Assembly: GCA_964630925.1 (NCBI GenBank)
Contig: CAZVZK010000037.1
Location: 10,497 to 74,496 of the forward strand
DNA length: 64,000 nt
Direction of reading: 5' to 3'
From: RGDT01 sp964630925
GTDB lineage: Bacteria; Planctomycetota; Planctomycetia; Gemmatales; Gemmataceae
The notes beneath the pieces are model-generated. The model made no database searches and was not told the origin of the DNA. It was given only the letters and a program-made list of their open reading frames with translations. Shown here one piece after another: positions 1 through 8,310 of this stretch (position 1 is its first letter; the number at the start of each line of letters is the position of its first letter). The translations under genes and the position numbers were made by a program.

Positions 1-133
1 ACATCTCCGCCACCTGCTCCCTCGTCGGGAGCCGCATCTGCCAGAGCTTCCACCTCACCGCCGGGACCTTCCCGCGGCACGGGACCGGGGCGAAGCCGAG
101 CTCCAGCGCGCGGAGGGCGGTGTCGAGGCTCAT
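1..133 (-). CDS. Prim-pol family DNA primase/polymerase, N-terminal fragment
   Basis: Only the first 44 codons lie in the window; the gene runs off the left edge. The ATG is at 133-131. The visible residues (MSLDTALRALELGFAPVPC, then RGKVPAVRWKLWQ) match the start of the bifunctional DNA primase/polymerase N-terminal domain, where a helix of the AL-ALELGF type is followed by P-x-K-P-x-x-xWK. Such proteins prime replication of plasmids, phages and integrative elements. It is the most distal visible gene of the minus-strand operon that also holds the replication-relaxation protein and the ATPase, so it probably starts this element's own replication. Family call inferred from a short motif; the catalytic residues are outside the window. 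Confidence 0.6.
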   Translation of the reverse strand, partial: MSLDTALRALELGFAPVPCRGKVPAVRWKLWQMRLPTREQVAEM

Positions 134-153
134 CGCCCGGCAGTATGCCACGC

Positions 154-327
154 TCAGCGCTGTAGCGAGTTCCAGAGCCACATCGCGAAGAGGATCGCGA
201 CGATGGCCTGCGCCACGCGCCAGCCCCACGACGGCGCGGCATCGCCCTCCTCGGCGGCCTTCCGGCGGCGGAGCTCCTCGTCGGCCGCGCCCAGCAGCTG
301 CCGGCGCAGGCGCTCCAGGTCGTCCAT
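154..327 (-). CDS. Small membrane-anchored protein, 57 aa
   Basis: Starts at the ATG at 327 (MDDLERLRRQLLGAADEELR), chosen because GGGGTGA lies just upstream and because the residues before it are arginine-rich out-of-frame noise. A charged helix of about 25 residues is followed by one hydrophobic segment (VAQAIVAILFAMWLWNSL) at the extreme C-terminus, so it is a tail-anchored or single-pass protein. It lies between the repeat region/small protein at 360-494 and the primase, in the same orientation. I do not recognise a family; small membrane proteins of this kind are common in mobilisation operons. Confidence 0.6.
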   Translation of the reverse strand: MDDLERLRRQLLGAADEELRRRKAAEEGDAAPSWGWRVAQAIVAILFAMWLWNSLQR

Positions 328-359
328 CTCGTTCACCCCTTTCTCCCGTGCTCTTCTTC

Positions 360-494
360 TCACTTCACCATCGCGGACGCGCCGTAGCAGGCGGCCACGA
401 CGGCCACGATCACCAGGGCGATCACCAGCAGCCCGCCGACCACCTGGCCGCAGCCCTTGCCGAAGTGGTTCTCGTCGCCCGTCCAATCGCTCAT
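360..494 (-). CDS. Small single-pass membrane protein, 44 aa
   Basis: Begins MSDWTGDENHFGKGC at the ATG at 494, with a GGGAGGGAT ribosome-binding site directly before it. A longer reading starting at 542 lacks this support. After 16 polar residues comes one long hydrophobic helix (VVGGLLVIALVIVAVVAACY) and a short tail. Function unknown. It is the first gene after the direct/inverted repeat cluster at 523-602, so the cluster may contain its promoter or operator. Confidence 0.55.
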   Translation of the reverse strand: MSDWTGDENHFGKGCGQVVGGLLVIALVIVAVVAACYGASAMVK

Positions 495-522
495 CCGATC
501 CCTCCCCGGTACGGAAGTCCCG

Positions 523-602
523 TGTCGCGGAACCTGTCGCACAACCCGTGTCGCTCAAGCCGTCGCGGATGGTGTCGCGGAAGCCCGTGCCTTCCGCGAC
601 AC
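523..602. repeat. Iteron-like TGTCGC repeats plus perfect 12-bp inverted repeat
   Basis: The gap between the replication-relaxation gene (ends 691) and the small membrane gene (starts 494) holds TGTCGC at 523, 535, 549 and 573, the shorter GTCGC at 562, and the inverted form GCGACA at 596-601. Spacing is 11-14 bp, close to one helical turn. The last direct copy is part of a perfect inverted repeat: GTGTCGCGGAAG (572-583), seven-base loop, CTTCCGCGACAC (591-602). Seen directly. Clustered iterons with a hairpin beside replication genes are typical of a replication origin, an oriT or an operator; which one is inference. Confidence 0.6.
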
Positions 603-690
603 CCGCGGGCCGCCACTGCTCACCCGGCTCTCGTCTTTCGTCGCTGGCCGCTCCTCAAGACTCCACCCGTGCTCGCACCGGCCCCGGCCC

Positions 691-1317
691 TCACAGCCTC
701 ACCGCCTCCCCGGCATGGTCCACCCACGGCCCGCCGGCCCGCAGCCTGTCGAACGTCGTGAACAGCGCCTTGTCGGCCACGCCCGCGGCGTCCTTGCGGA
801 GCCTGTGCATCCGCTCCTCCGCGTGCGTGATGACGAGGATGAACACGTCCTGGCCGTCGTAGGTCTGCCACTTGGCGCGCATCTGCTTCCGGCTCATGCG
901 GCTGTTGTCCACCTCGACGGCGCACTCCCTGCCGCCGATCCTCGCCAAGCCGTCGGGCCTCGCCTTGCCGAGCGTGACGCCCGTCTCGATGCGGTGCCCG
1001 AGGAGGAGCTCGGCGTCCGTGACGTGGACCTGGTGGAGCTCCTCACCCTCCCGCGGGCGTCGTCCGTAGCAGACCTCGGGCCTGCCGGTCTCGCGCCGCT
1101 GCACCATGCACACGGCCTTGACCTTCTTCCGCTTCCGCATCCTCACGAGCCATCGGCTGGCCTTCTTGCGCCCCGTCTCCACCGTTCCGCCGCCGAAGAA
1201 CCGGCAGGCGATCTGGGCGGTGGTGGCGGTGAGTCGCCCGAGGAAGTCGAGGATGGCGGCCCGTCGCCCTCTCCATCCTCCTCCGCCGGCCGGTACTCCG
1301 GCCGCCTGTGCACTCGT
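691..1317 (-). CDS. Replication-relaxation family protein with apparent ACG start
   Basis: About 208 aa. The N-terminal third is a winged helix (RRAAILDFLGRLTATTAQIA, then FFGGGTVETGRKKASRWLVR), followed by the family's nuclease-like half with DAELLLGH, ECAVEVDNSRMSRKQMRAKW and VFILVITHAEERMHRLR. Family members accompany VirD4/HerA-like ATPases in conjugative and integrative elements. No ATG or GTG is available in frame near the winged helix. AAGGAGGTG at 1331-1323 points to the ACG at 1317-1315. With one C-to-T change this would read ATGA, a start overlapping the stop of the upstream ATPase. The gene may therefore be weakly expressed or dead. A second copy is at 13149-13787. Confidence 0.7.
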   Translation of the reverse strand, partial: TSAQAAGVPAGGGGWRGRRAAILDFLGRLTATTAQIACRFFGGGTVETGRKKASRWLVRMRKRKKVKAVCMVQRRETGRPEVCYGRRPREGEELHQVHVTDAELLLGHRIETGVTLGKARPDGLARIGGRECAVEVDNSRMSRKQMRAKWQTYDGQDVFILVITHAEERMHRLRKDAAGVADKALFTTFDRLRAGGPWVDHAGEAVRL

Positions 1318-2488
1318 GACAGCACCTCCTTCAGCTTGGCCTCGCGGAGGCCGGGCCAGTCCGGCCACGGCGACTCCAAGAGAGGCACGTACTCCTTGAT
1401 CACGCCGTCCGCCGTCCGCACATACCGCCATCCCGGCGCCAACCCGGTGATCTCGGCGGTCAGCTTCGCGATCCGCTCCGCGCGGCTCTCGTCGCTGGGC
1501 GGCATGCCCGCCTCCAGGTCGATGGCCGCCCTCCTCGCCACGTCGTGGCTCGGCAGGCGGAAATACTCGCGTCGATGGGCGGCGCCGGTCACCGCCTCGT
1601 TGCCGCCCGGGAAGTCCCTGACGCCCTGGTCGAGCAGCGTCAGGAAGAGCTGGTTCTTGGATTCCTCGGAAAGGATCCGCTGCTCTACGCGGCCGTATAG
1701 TGAACAATTGAGGACTTCATCGATCCAGATCATCACGGGCGGGTGCGGCCTGCGCCGGCGTCTGACGTACTCCACCGTCTTCAGCACGATGGCGCCGTAC
1801 AGCGCCTGCATCGTCGGGTCGCCCACGTCCCCGCCCCGCTCGACGATCAGGATGCCCTTCCTGTCGAGGAAGCCGCCGAGGTCGAAGCCGCCGCGCGACC
1901 ACACCCGGAACGCTGGTGGCCCGAAGGCCTCGTTGATCAGCCGCGAGGCCGACCCCACCTCCGCACGCAGAGCCCTGGGGCTGAGCTTCTCCAGCGCCCG
2001 GAACTTGGCCCGCACCTCGCCCAGCCGGCAATTCGACACCAGCCGCTGGAACGCTTCGCAGCCTGGAGTGAAGCCGAACCTCAGAAGCGCCAGCGGCACC
2101 CGTTCCTTGCCGGCCAGGAACAACCAGACCAAATTGGTCACCCACTCGCCGAGCAACGGCGTCGAGGCCAGCGAGTCCGAGTCCCTCCGCCTCAACAGGA
2201 TGGCCACAAAGGCCTCCAGCTTCATCTGGTTCTCTTGCTCGCGCTTCGCCGGGCTCGGGTGGGCGGACGGCGTCAGCAGCTCGAAGCCGAACGTGTGATC
2301 CAGGTCGCTCAGGTTGGCGTGGAGGATCCGCCGCTCGTCGCAGTGGACCACCGCCGCCTCGGCCAGGGACCGGGAATGCGGATCCAGGATGATCCCCGCC
2401 CCTTCCCACTCGGTGGCGGCCCGCGCGGCAGACAGCGTCTTCCCATCCGGGTGGCCCCGAGGACCATCCGATTGCAGATGTCGGCCAT
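1143..2488 (-). pseudogene. HerA/VirD4-like DNA-transfer ATPase, frameshifted in Walker A
   Basis: Read from the ATG at 2488, the protein begins ADICNRMVLGATRM and then leaves frame at the G run 2444-2442. One additional G would give GATRMGKTLSA, a proper Walker A, and continue into the long frame that is open to 1143. That frame carries GIILDPHSRSLAEA, an FGFELLTP turn and a Walker B (PPVMIWIDE, about 1715-1740). The expected stop at 1316-1314 is read as CGA, so the frame runs on for 57 codons of low-complexity Pro/Ser/Arg sequence over the next gene. Either the gene is decayed or the assembly has a homopolymer error. An intact relative is at 11343-12929. Confidence 0.7.
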
Positions 2489-2490
2489 AT

Positions 2491-2829
2491 TCACCCCATC
2501 ACGTCGTGGATCTTCTTCAGGTAACGCCCCTTGGCCAGGGCCTTGGCGGACCTCAGCTCCGCCTCGTCCAGGCCCGCAGCCTCCAGCATCGCCAGCGTCG
2601 CCACGTACTCGGCACGGACCGCCTGCAGGGCGTCCTTCTTCGGCTCGGGCGCTCCGGCCAGCAGATGCCACAGCCCTCGCAGCATCCAGCCCAAGCCCCC
2701 GAGCATTCCCGGGGCCGCCCGCCCTCCCGCCGCGGCCCCGGAGTACACCGCGAGGCCGAAGAGCCTCAGCAGCACCCACACGACGGCCAGCAGGATCAGG
2801 AGGCCCCAGACCGCGAAGACCGCGTTCAC
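2491..2829 (-). CDS. Membrane protein with cytoplasmic coiled tail, 112 aa
   Basis: GTG start at 2829, four bases after the stop of the preceding gene, with GGTGAGGAC upstream. An N-terminal hydrophobic stretch (FAVWGLLILLAVVWVLLRLF) and a Gly/Ala-rich linker with a second weak hydrophobic segment (MLGGLGWMLRGLWHLLAG) are followed by a charged helical region (VRAEYVATLAMLEAAGLDEAEL). The ATPase ATG follows two bases after the stop, so the genes are translationally coupled. Family not recognised; position suggests a membrane component working with the ATPase. Confidence 0.7.
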   Translation of the reverse strand: MNAVFAVWGLLILLAVVWVLLRLFGLAVYSGAAAGGRAAPGMLGGLGWMLRGLWHLLAGAPEPKKDALQAVRAEYVATLAMLEAAGLDEAELRSAKALAKGRYLKKIHDVMG

Positions 2830-2833
2830 GTCC

Positions 2834-3199
2834 TCACCTGCCCTTGGCGTGAAGGTAGAGGAGGAGCCACAGGGCGCCGATGCCGAGCACGATCTTGATG
2901 ACCCAGCCGCCCAGCCACTGCACGCCCTCGTCCTTCCCCATGGTCTGCGCGCCCGAGATGATCGGGCTGAGGAAAAACAGGCCGATGATGTGGGCGGGGA
3001 AGAAGCAGAACGCCAGGAGCTGCTGGAGACCCGAGAGCCGGCTGTAGCCGTAGGCCACGAAGATCCCGGCCACCAGGTACCCGATGAAGAGGTAGAACCA
3101 CTCCTTGGGCGTGGGCTGGACGGGCGGCCCGGCCTGGGCGAACGCCGGGGAGGCCCAGAGGGCCAGCCCCAGCAGGGCGAGGGTGTTGATGATGCGCAG
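2834..3199 (-). CDS. Exported multi-pass membrane protein, probable CTG start
   Basis: The coding frame is clear from a signal-peptide-like start (RIINTLALLGLALWASPAFA, cleavage expected after AFA), then PVQPTPKEW and three further hydrophobic helices (WFYLFIGYLVAGIFVAYGY, FCFFPAHIIGLFFLSPII, VIKIVLGIGALWLLLYLHA). No ATG or GTG precedes the signal sequence in frame. A strong GGAAGGAGGAG lies just before a CTG at 3199-3197, chosen as the start. Two short transmembrane proteins in tandem ahead of a VirD4-like ATPase resemble the accessory membrane genes of conjugation modules, but I cannot name a family. Confidence 0.65.
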   Translation of the reverse strand: MRIINTLALLGLALWASPAFAQAGPPVQPTPKEWFYLFIGYLVAGIFVAYGYSRLSGLQQLLAFCFFPAHIIGLFFLSPIISGAQTMGKDEGVQWLGGWVIKIVLGIGALWLLLYLHAKGR

Positions 3200-3246
3200 A
3201 GTCTCCTCCTTCCCGCCCGGAGGGCGGGTTCTTGGGGTAACCGGGA

Positions 3247-3399
3247 TCAAACGGGGAGGGCGATCTTCAGCGTCTCCGAGAAATTCACCGTCCCGCGCAT
3301 GTCCGACTCCGCCTGTAGATCGGCGAAGAAGCAGGGCCGCTGGACGGCCTGGGCCGCCTCCCCCAGGCGGGCGTAGCAGGGGAAGCGGGCCCCGGGCAC
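3247..3399 (-). CDS. Small hypothetical protein, 50 aa
   Basis: A short frame from a GTG at 3399 to TGA at 3247 encodes PGARFPCYARLGEAAQAVQR and ends with SDMRGTVNFSETLKIALPV. Composition is protein-like and differs from the Arg/Gly/Pro-rich noise in the other frames. There is no convincing ribosome-binding site, and an in-frame TGA sits 8 codons upstream just beyond a run of eight G at about 3428-3435, so this may be the tail of a larger gene cut by a stop or frameshift. Function unknown. Confidence 0.35.
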   Translation of the reverse strand: MPGARFPCYARLGEAAQAVQRPCFFADLQAESDMRGTVNFSETLKIALPV

Positions 3400-3529
3400 C
3401 GCGTCGTTGCTGAGCCGGCATCAGGCAGGCCCCCCCCGCCTACCAAGTGGGTACGGGGTCAGCTGGAAGGCGGGCGCACTTATCGGCGAGATCCCGGAAG
3501 TGCCGGCGGACGGGCCTCGGGGCGGGTGC

Positions 3530-4387
3530 TCACCTCTCGCCGCCACGGATCTCCAGGCCACAAGGAAGGAGGTGGAAGTAGAGCCCGGCAAGGGCGGGGG
3601 AGAGGTCCGCCCCGCGGCAGGCGGCGTCCGCCGCGGCCAGGTGGAGCTCCATCCGCGCCCCGCGAGCCCGAACGGCGAACGCGACGGCGGCGGCCCCCCC
3701 GTCAGGCCGCACGCTGGCCCGGAGCTTCGTACGCGGGGCGTCAAGCGAAATGGCCTGCCCGGGCCCCACCCGAGCGAGGAGGGGGCGTTCCCGCTCCAGG
3801 GCCTGCTGTTGCCATTCCCTGAGCGCAGGGAGGAGGGCGCCCTCTCGGGAGCGTTCCTCGAGCCACTGATCGAGGGCGGCGAGCTGGCCGAGGAAGTGCG
3901 CGTCGTACGCGCGCCGGGCCGCCTCGGCCGCTCGCCCTACGGCGGCCGAGGCTCCGGGGCAGTCCTCTGCTTGGCCGGGGGCGGGCCCTGGAAAGAGCCA
4001 GCCCATGCAGCCGCGGGCTGCTCTCCGCCGCTCGTGTATCGGTCCGGTGCCGGGCGGCGCGGCCTCGGCCCAAGGCCGGACCGGAGGGGGCGGCTCGAGG
4101 GCCAGCGTGGCGAGGTGGGCATGCAGGATTTCGCACAGCGAGTGCGGGGGGCGTTCGACGCGGCCCTGTTCCTGCCGCCCGTCCCGGTCTCGCCATTGCA
4201 AGCCGCCCTCCTGGTCGAAGGCGAACTGCACGGACTCCGTGCCGAGCCGGCGCACGAGGGCCTCGGCGAAGCCCCGGACGGCTTCCCGATCCGCCCCGGA
4301 TACGTCGCCCAAGGCCAGGGGGAAGCGGAGCCCCCTGATCGGCTCCCAGGGGCCTGGTGCCGGCGCTCCTGATTCTGCTGCGTTCAT
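3530..4387 (-). CDS. Hypothetical protein, 285 aa
   Basis: ATG at 4387. The sequence is a soluble, Ala/Arg/Glu-rich protein with alternating helices (REAVRGFAEALVRRLGTESV, SLCEILHAHLATLALEPPPP, LAALDQWLEERSREGALLPA) and a beta-rich C-terminal part (MELHLAAADAACRG, LSPALAGLYFHLLPCG). No transmembrane segment or known catalytic motif was seen. It is the most upstream gene of the minus-strand mobile-element operon and is preceded by a 230-base gap to the kinase gene; the operon promoter probably lies there. No family assigned. Confidence 0.6.
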   Translation of the reverse strand: MNAAESGAPAPGPWEPIRGLRFPLALGDVSGADREAVRGFAEALVRRLGTESVQFAFDQEGGLQWRDRDGRQEQGRVERPPHSLCEILHAHLATLALEPPPPVRPWAEAAPPGTGPIHERRRAARGCMGWLFPGPAPGQAEDCPGASAAVGRAAEAARRAYDAHFLGQLAALDQWLEERSREGALLPALREWQQQALERERPLLARVGPGQAISLDAPRTKLRASVRPDGGAAAVAFAVRARGARMELHLAAADAACRGADLSPALAGLYFHLLPCGLEIRGGER

Positions 4388-4616
4388 CGCGCGACAACCC
4401 TACCGAGCGCACGGCCCTGCACGCAAGCGATCCACCTCGTGAAAGGGGACGGTGGCCGGGATGCCGCCCTTCGCCGCACCCCGCCGTGGGCAGCCGGCGA
4501 ATCATCATGCCGGCCGTTTCAGCGGTGGCGACACGCCACGGGACATGGGCGCGTGGAGGCCGGAGACGCCCCGGGCCGACGTTCCTGCGTCCCGCCGGGC
4601 CGCCCGGCCGGCACCG

Positions 4617-7487
4617 CTAGGGTTTCAGGCGGCCCTCGAGCCGGAGCCTCAGCTCCGCCGCGACCGGCTGCGAGATGACGCGGGCGAGCTCTGGATCTTT
4701 GAGGAGGTACTTGATCTGATCCCCATCCCGGAACAGCGGCCTGGCCCGTTCGATCGTTTCCAACGTGTCCAGGCTCGCGCGGAGGTGCTCGCCGGCGAGC
4801 CTCTCCCTCTCGGGGGCGGTGGCCCGCTCGTCCTTCCGGGCGGCTTCGGCGCACAGGGCGTGGACGAGCGCGAGGCTGTAGAGCACCATGTCATCCACCT
4901 CGTGCCGGCCCCTGGCGTCCTTGACCCCGCTCCGCCCTCGGACGTCCTTCACGTCATCCGCCGCCTCGCGGTGTTCCCCGAGTTTGGCCCGTGCGATCCC
5001 ACGTTCGACACGCAGCTCGAGGCGCCTCGTCGGGTGCTCGGTCAGGCCGAGCGCCTTGTCGAGATCCTGCCGCGCCTCGGCGTACCTCTTCAGCATGATC
5101 AGTGCGGAGCCCCTCCCCCAGTAGGCGCTGCCGAGGACCTGCCGCGCCTCGGCGTGGGCCTTGTCGCGCTCCAGGACGTCGGCCAGGTGCTTGATCGCCA
5201 GCTTGAAGTGGGGCAGCGCCTCGGCACGCTTCTCGGCCTCCGATTCGGCATCCCGGATCGAGCTGCCCAGGTTCATCGCCGCACGGCCGAGGCTGACGGC
5301 GTACCCGACGTTCCTCGGGTACTCGTCGGCGAGCCCCCTGTACGCGAGCAACGCCCCTTCGGTGAGCTCACGCGCCTTCGCGCGCCTGGCGCGGTCCGCG
5401 CCGGCGGCCCTCTGGTAGAGCGCCCCGTGGTTCAGCCGCGCCTGGGCGAGGTCGGCCCGCCGGGCCGGGGAGCCGCTCTGGGCCTTCGCCAACGCCTCCC
5501 TCAGCCTCCTCGACTCGCTGAACGCCTCGTCCGCCTTGTCGAATGCCCCCCCGGCCTTGGCCGGGTCGCGCCGGCCCGCATCGAACCGCTGGTAATGGAG
5601 GGCCCCGAGGTTGTTGTAGCTCAAGGCGAGCAGGGCGAGGTGATCCGGCTCGTCGGGGTGCCCTCCGGGCAAGCGCTTGCCGTGACGGGCCGACACGTCG
5701 TACGCCTGTTTCGCCTCCTCGAGCCGCCCCGCTTGCAGGTGCCGGTTCCCCGAGGTATTCCAGCAGGCGGCCAGCGCGTACCGGTAGGCCGGCACCCCGG
5801 GGGCGTCCTCGACGAGCGATCCCAGGCCCGCCAGCGCGCGGCCCAGGTGCTCCCCGGCCTCGGGGCGCCCGGCGGCCTCATGCAGGAGCGCAAGGCCGTG
5901 GTCGGCCGAGGCCCGGATGAAGAGGGCCTCGGTGCCCCCCATGCCGGCCACGAGCCCCTGGGCCGCCTCGTAGTCGGCCCGCGCCGATCCCGCCTGGCCG
6001 AGCAGGCGGTGGACGACCCCCCGGCGGTTCCGGACCTTGGCGGCCTCCAGCCTGGCGGCGGGCTCGCCCGGGTTCGCCTCCTCCAGCTCGCCCAGCAGGC
6101 GCAGCATCTCCCCCAGCACCTTGAACCGGTCGTCCTCCGCCTGCGGCGTGCGGGCCAGCTGCTTGCTCTCGTACGGGCGGAGCGTCCGGTCGATCGCCTC
6201 CATGGCCCGGGTGAAGTTCACCGCCGCCCGCCTCTCCTCCCTGTGCTTGGCGCCGTACAGCCACCAGAGATAGGGGGCGGCGAGAGCCATCCCCAGCACC
6301 GACACGGCCGAGATGATGGCCGCGGCCGCCCTCCAAGGATTCGCCCTGCACCAGTCGGTGAGGGCTTCGATGGCCGTGGGGGGCCGGGATTCCAGCCCCT
6401 TGCCGTCCAGGAACAGCCTCAAGTCCCGCGCCAGGCCGACGGCCGTGTCGTAACGCCTTCCGGGGAGTCTTTGAAGGCATTTCCGGCAGATGAAGGCCAG
6501 CGTCTCGGGGACGTCGGGGGCCTTGCCGCGTGGGCATTCGCCGGCCCGTTCCGGCCGTTGGCCGGTGAGCAGCAAGAACAGGATCACCCCGAGGCTGTAG
6601 ACGTCGGAGGCGGGGGTGGCCCGCGGGTACGGGGGGTCCACGGTCTCGGGGGCCGCGTACTGCCGTGTCCCGATGAAGGCGCCATCCGTCAACGGGGGCT
6701 CGTCGCCCGCGGCGGCGAGCCCGAGGTCGCTCAGCTTGTAGAGGCCGCCCTTCGTCTTCAGGACGTTGCCGGGCTTCAGATCCCTGTGGATCAGCCCCTG
6801 CTGGTGGGCGTGCCCGACGGCCTCCGCCACCTGCCAGGTGGCCTCGGCGGCCCGCCGCGTGTCCCACGCCGCACCGGGCGACTCCCTGACCTCATCCTGG
6901 AGGCTGCCGCCGTCCACGTATTCGAGGACGAGGATGTGGTCCTGATTGTGCTCGATGAGGTCGCGGAACTTCACGATCCGGGGGTGATCGAGCGACATCA
7001 GGTATTTCGCCTCCCGCTGGAAGCGCGGCGACCGGCCGAGCGGCACCTTCAGCGCGACCGCCCTGTTCAGCCCCTGCCGGCCCTCCGCGCCGCCCCGGTC
7101 GGGGACGGCCTGCACGGCCTTGTAGACGACCCCGTAGGTGCCCCTGCCGATCTCCTCCTCGATCTTGTAGGGCCCCACCAGGGTGCCCCGCGTGAAAACG
7201 ACGGGGCCTGCCCCGCCGGCGTGTTGGGGTGCCGGGCCGCCGACGAAGGGCTCCGTTCGGCCGGCCTGAGGCCGGCCTGCCCCGGCCGCCAGCCTCGCGG
7301 CCCCCTTGAAATCCGCGAGGTACTCCTCCAACTGCCGCCTGTGGGGCGCCCAGCCAGGGCTCCGTTTCAGCAGCTCGTCGATCAGGCCCGGCTCGCCACG
7401 GCCCAGCTCGTCGATCAGCCGCTCGAAAGCGGTCACGACCACGCTCGGCAGGCCGTCGGGAGGGTCAACCGGGTCGCCCGCGGTCAT
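4617..7487 (-). CDS. Membrane-anchored Ser/Thr protein kinase with TPR region
   Basis: 956 aa from the ATG at 7487, which overlaps the stop of the ECF sigma gene as ATGA. The Hanks-type kinase domain (about 100-370) has the glycine loop GRGTYGVVYK, the lysine in AVALKVPLG, catalytic loop HRDLKPGN (about 232-239), a DLG in place of DFG and GTRQYAAPE. A single transmembrane helix (about 385-410, AAAAIISAVSVLGMALAAPYLWW) is followed by some 530 residues of TPR-like helices. Planctomycetes carry many kinase genes paired with ECF sigma factors; phosphorylation of the sigma factor or its output is the likely role. An unusually long insert (VPDRGGAEGRQGLNR) sits between the glycine loop and the ATP-binding lysine. 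Confidence 0.9.
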   Translation of the reverse strand: MTAGDPVDPPDGLPSVVVTAFERLIDELGRGEPGLIDELLKRSPGWAPHRRQLEEYLADFKGAARLAAGAGRPQAGRTEPFVGGPAPQHAGGAGPVVFTRGTLVGPYKIEEEIGRGTYGVVYKAVQAVPDRGGAEGRQGLNRAVALKVPLGRSPRFQREAKYLMSLDHPRIVKFRDLIEHNQDHILVLEYVDGGSLQDEVRESPGAAWDTRRAAEATWQVAEAVGHAHQQGLIHRDLKPGNVLKTKGGLYKLSDLGLAAAGDEPPLTDGAFIGTRQYAAPETVDPPYPRATPASDVYSLGVILFLLLTGQRPERAGECPRGKAPDVPETLAFICRKCLQRLPGRRYDTAVGLARDLRLFLDGKGLESRPPTAIEALTDWCRANPWRAAAAIISAVSVLGMALAAPYLWWLYGAKHREERRAAVNFTRAMEAIDRTLRPYESKQLARTPQAEDDRFKVLGEMLRLLGELEEANPGEPAARLEAAKVRNRRGVVHRLLGQAGSARADYEAAQGLVAGMGGTEALFIRASADHGLALLHEAAGRPEAGEHLGRALAGLGSLVEDAPGVPAYRYALAACWNTSGNRHLQAGRLEEAKQAYDVSARHGKRLPGGHPDEPDHLALLALSYNNLGALHYQRFDAGRRDPAKAGGAFDKADEAFSESRRLREALAKAQSGSPARRADLAQARLNHGALYQRAAGADRARRAKARELTEGALLAYRGLADEYPRNVGYAVSLGRAAMNLGSSIRDAESEAEKRAEALPHFKLAIKHLADVLERDKAHAEARQVLGSAYWGRGSALIMLKRYAEARQDLDKALGLTEHPTRRLELRVERGIARAKLGEHREAADDVKDVRGRSGVKDARGRHEVDDMVLYSLALVHALCAEAARKDERATAPERERLAGEHLRASLDTLETIERARPLFRDGDQIKYLLKDPELARVISQPVAAELRLRLEGRLKP

Positions 7488-8098
7488 CGCGATCCTCCTT
7501 CCGGGGCCGCCAGCGCCTCCCGCAACAGGGCGAGCCCGCGCTTCAGCCATCCGCCGACGGCGTCTTCCGAAGTGCCCAATTGGCCCGCGACGTCCTTGAT
7601 CGGCCGTGCCTCGGCGTGGCGCAGCCAGACCGCCTCCTGGTAATGGATCGGGAGGGATCCGAACGCCGCCATCAGCCGGGCCTCCTCCTCCGCCCTCACC
7701 GCCTCCCCTGAAGGGGTGGAGTGGATGGCCCCCCACAGCGCGTCCCGGCTCGATCCCGAGCCGTGCACGGAGTGAGGCGCCTCTCTCCGGGGCGACCTCT
7801 TCGCCGCGTGGAGGTGTTCGCACGACTTGCGGGCCTGGTTGCCGATGATCCCCAGCATCCACTTCTCGAATGTGTCGGGCGCCGCCCCCCGGAACGATCC
7901 GATCCCCTGCCAGGCCCCGAGCAGCGCCTCCTGGAGGAGGTCTTCCGCGTCGATCCGGCTCCGGGCGATCCTGGCGAGGTGCCTCCGCGTCACCGCGATG
8001 AGGACGGGCAGGTGCGCCTCGACGACCGCGTCGAAGGCCTTCCGGTCACCCCCCCTCGCCCGCGCCAGGTCCCGCACCCACCTGCTCGATTGTTCCAT
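7484..8098 (-). CDS. ECF RNA polymerase sigma factor (planctomycete type)
   Basis: 204 aa from the ATG at 8098 (MEQSSRWV), picked over an upstream ATG because AGGGGGAAAGCC precedes it. Region 2 is clear (DAEDLLQEALLGAWQGIGSF, then FEKWMLGIIGNQARKSC), and region 4 ends in a helix-turn-helix (YQEAVWLRHAEARPIKDVA, then LGTSEDAVGGWLKRGLALL). No anti-sigma gene is next to it; instead its stop overlaps the kinase start, implying one transcript and coupled translation. In planctomycetes such sigma factors are thought to be controlled by the partner kinase. The 20-bp palindrome at 8311-8330 lies upstream. Confidence 0.88.
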   Translation of the reverse strand: MEQSSRWVRDLARARGGDRKAFDAVVEAHLPVLIAVTRRHLARIARSRIDAEDLLQEALLGAWQGIGSFRGAAPDTFEKWMLGIIGNQARKSCEHLHAAKRSPRREAPHSVHGSGSSRDALWGAIHSTPSGEAVRAEEEARLMAAFGSLPIHYQEAVWLRHAEARPIKDVAGQLGTSEDAVGGWLKRGLALLREALAAPEGGSR

Positions 8099-8310
8099 GG
8101 CTTTCCCCCTGCGCATCCCGGCCGTTTTCGGCTCGCTCGCCGAGGCCGGGTCGAACGATCAGCCCGTGAAGCAGCCGAACGGCTTGTACGCTTCTCCGGG
8201 TACCGCGGGCGCGGCGAGCTGTATTCCCGTGAAACACGCGAGGCCGCGTTGCCCGATGGTCACGGCTCGGCAGGTCTGCACAGGATTCGCCTCCGCGGGG
8301 GGGCCCGTCC

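Noticed and set aside
457..2298. Long plus-strand frame over the ATPase/replication-relaxation genes
   Set aside because: Low-complexity translation and incompatible with the motif-bearing minus-strand genes.
4452..7643. A 1,063-codon open frame on the plus strand opposite the kinase gene
   Set aside because: The kinase reading has every catalytic motif, while this one is a Pro/Gly/Arg-rich shadow.
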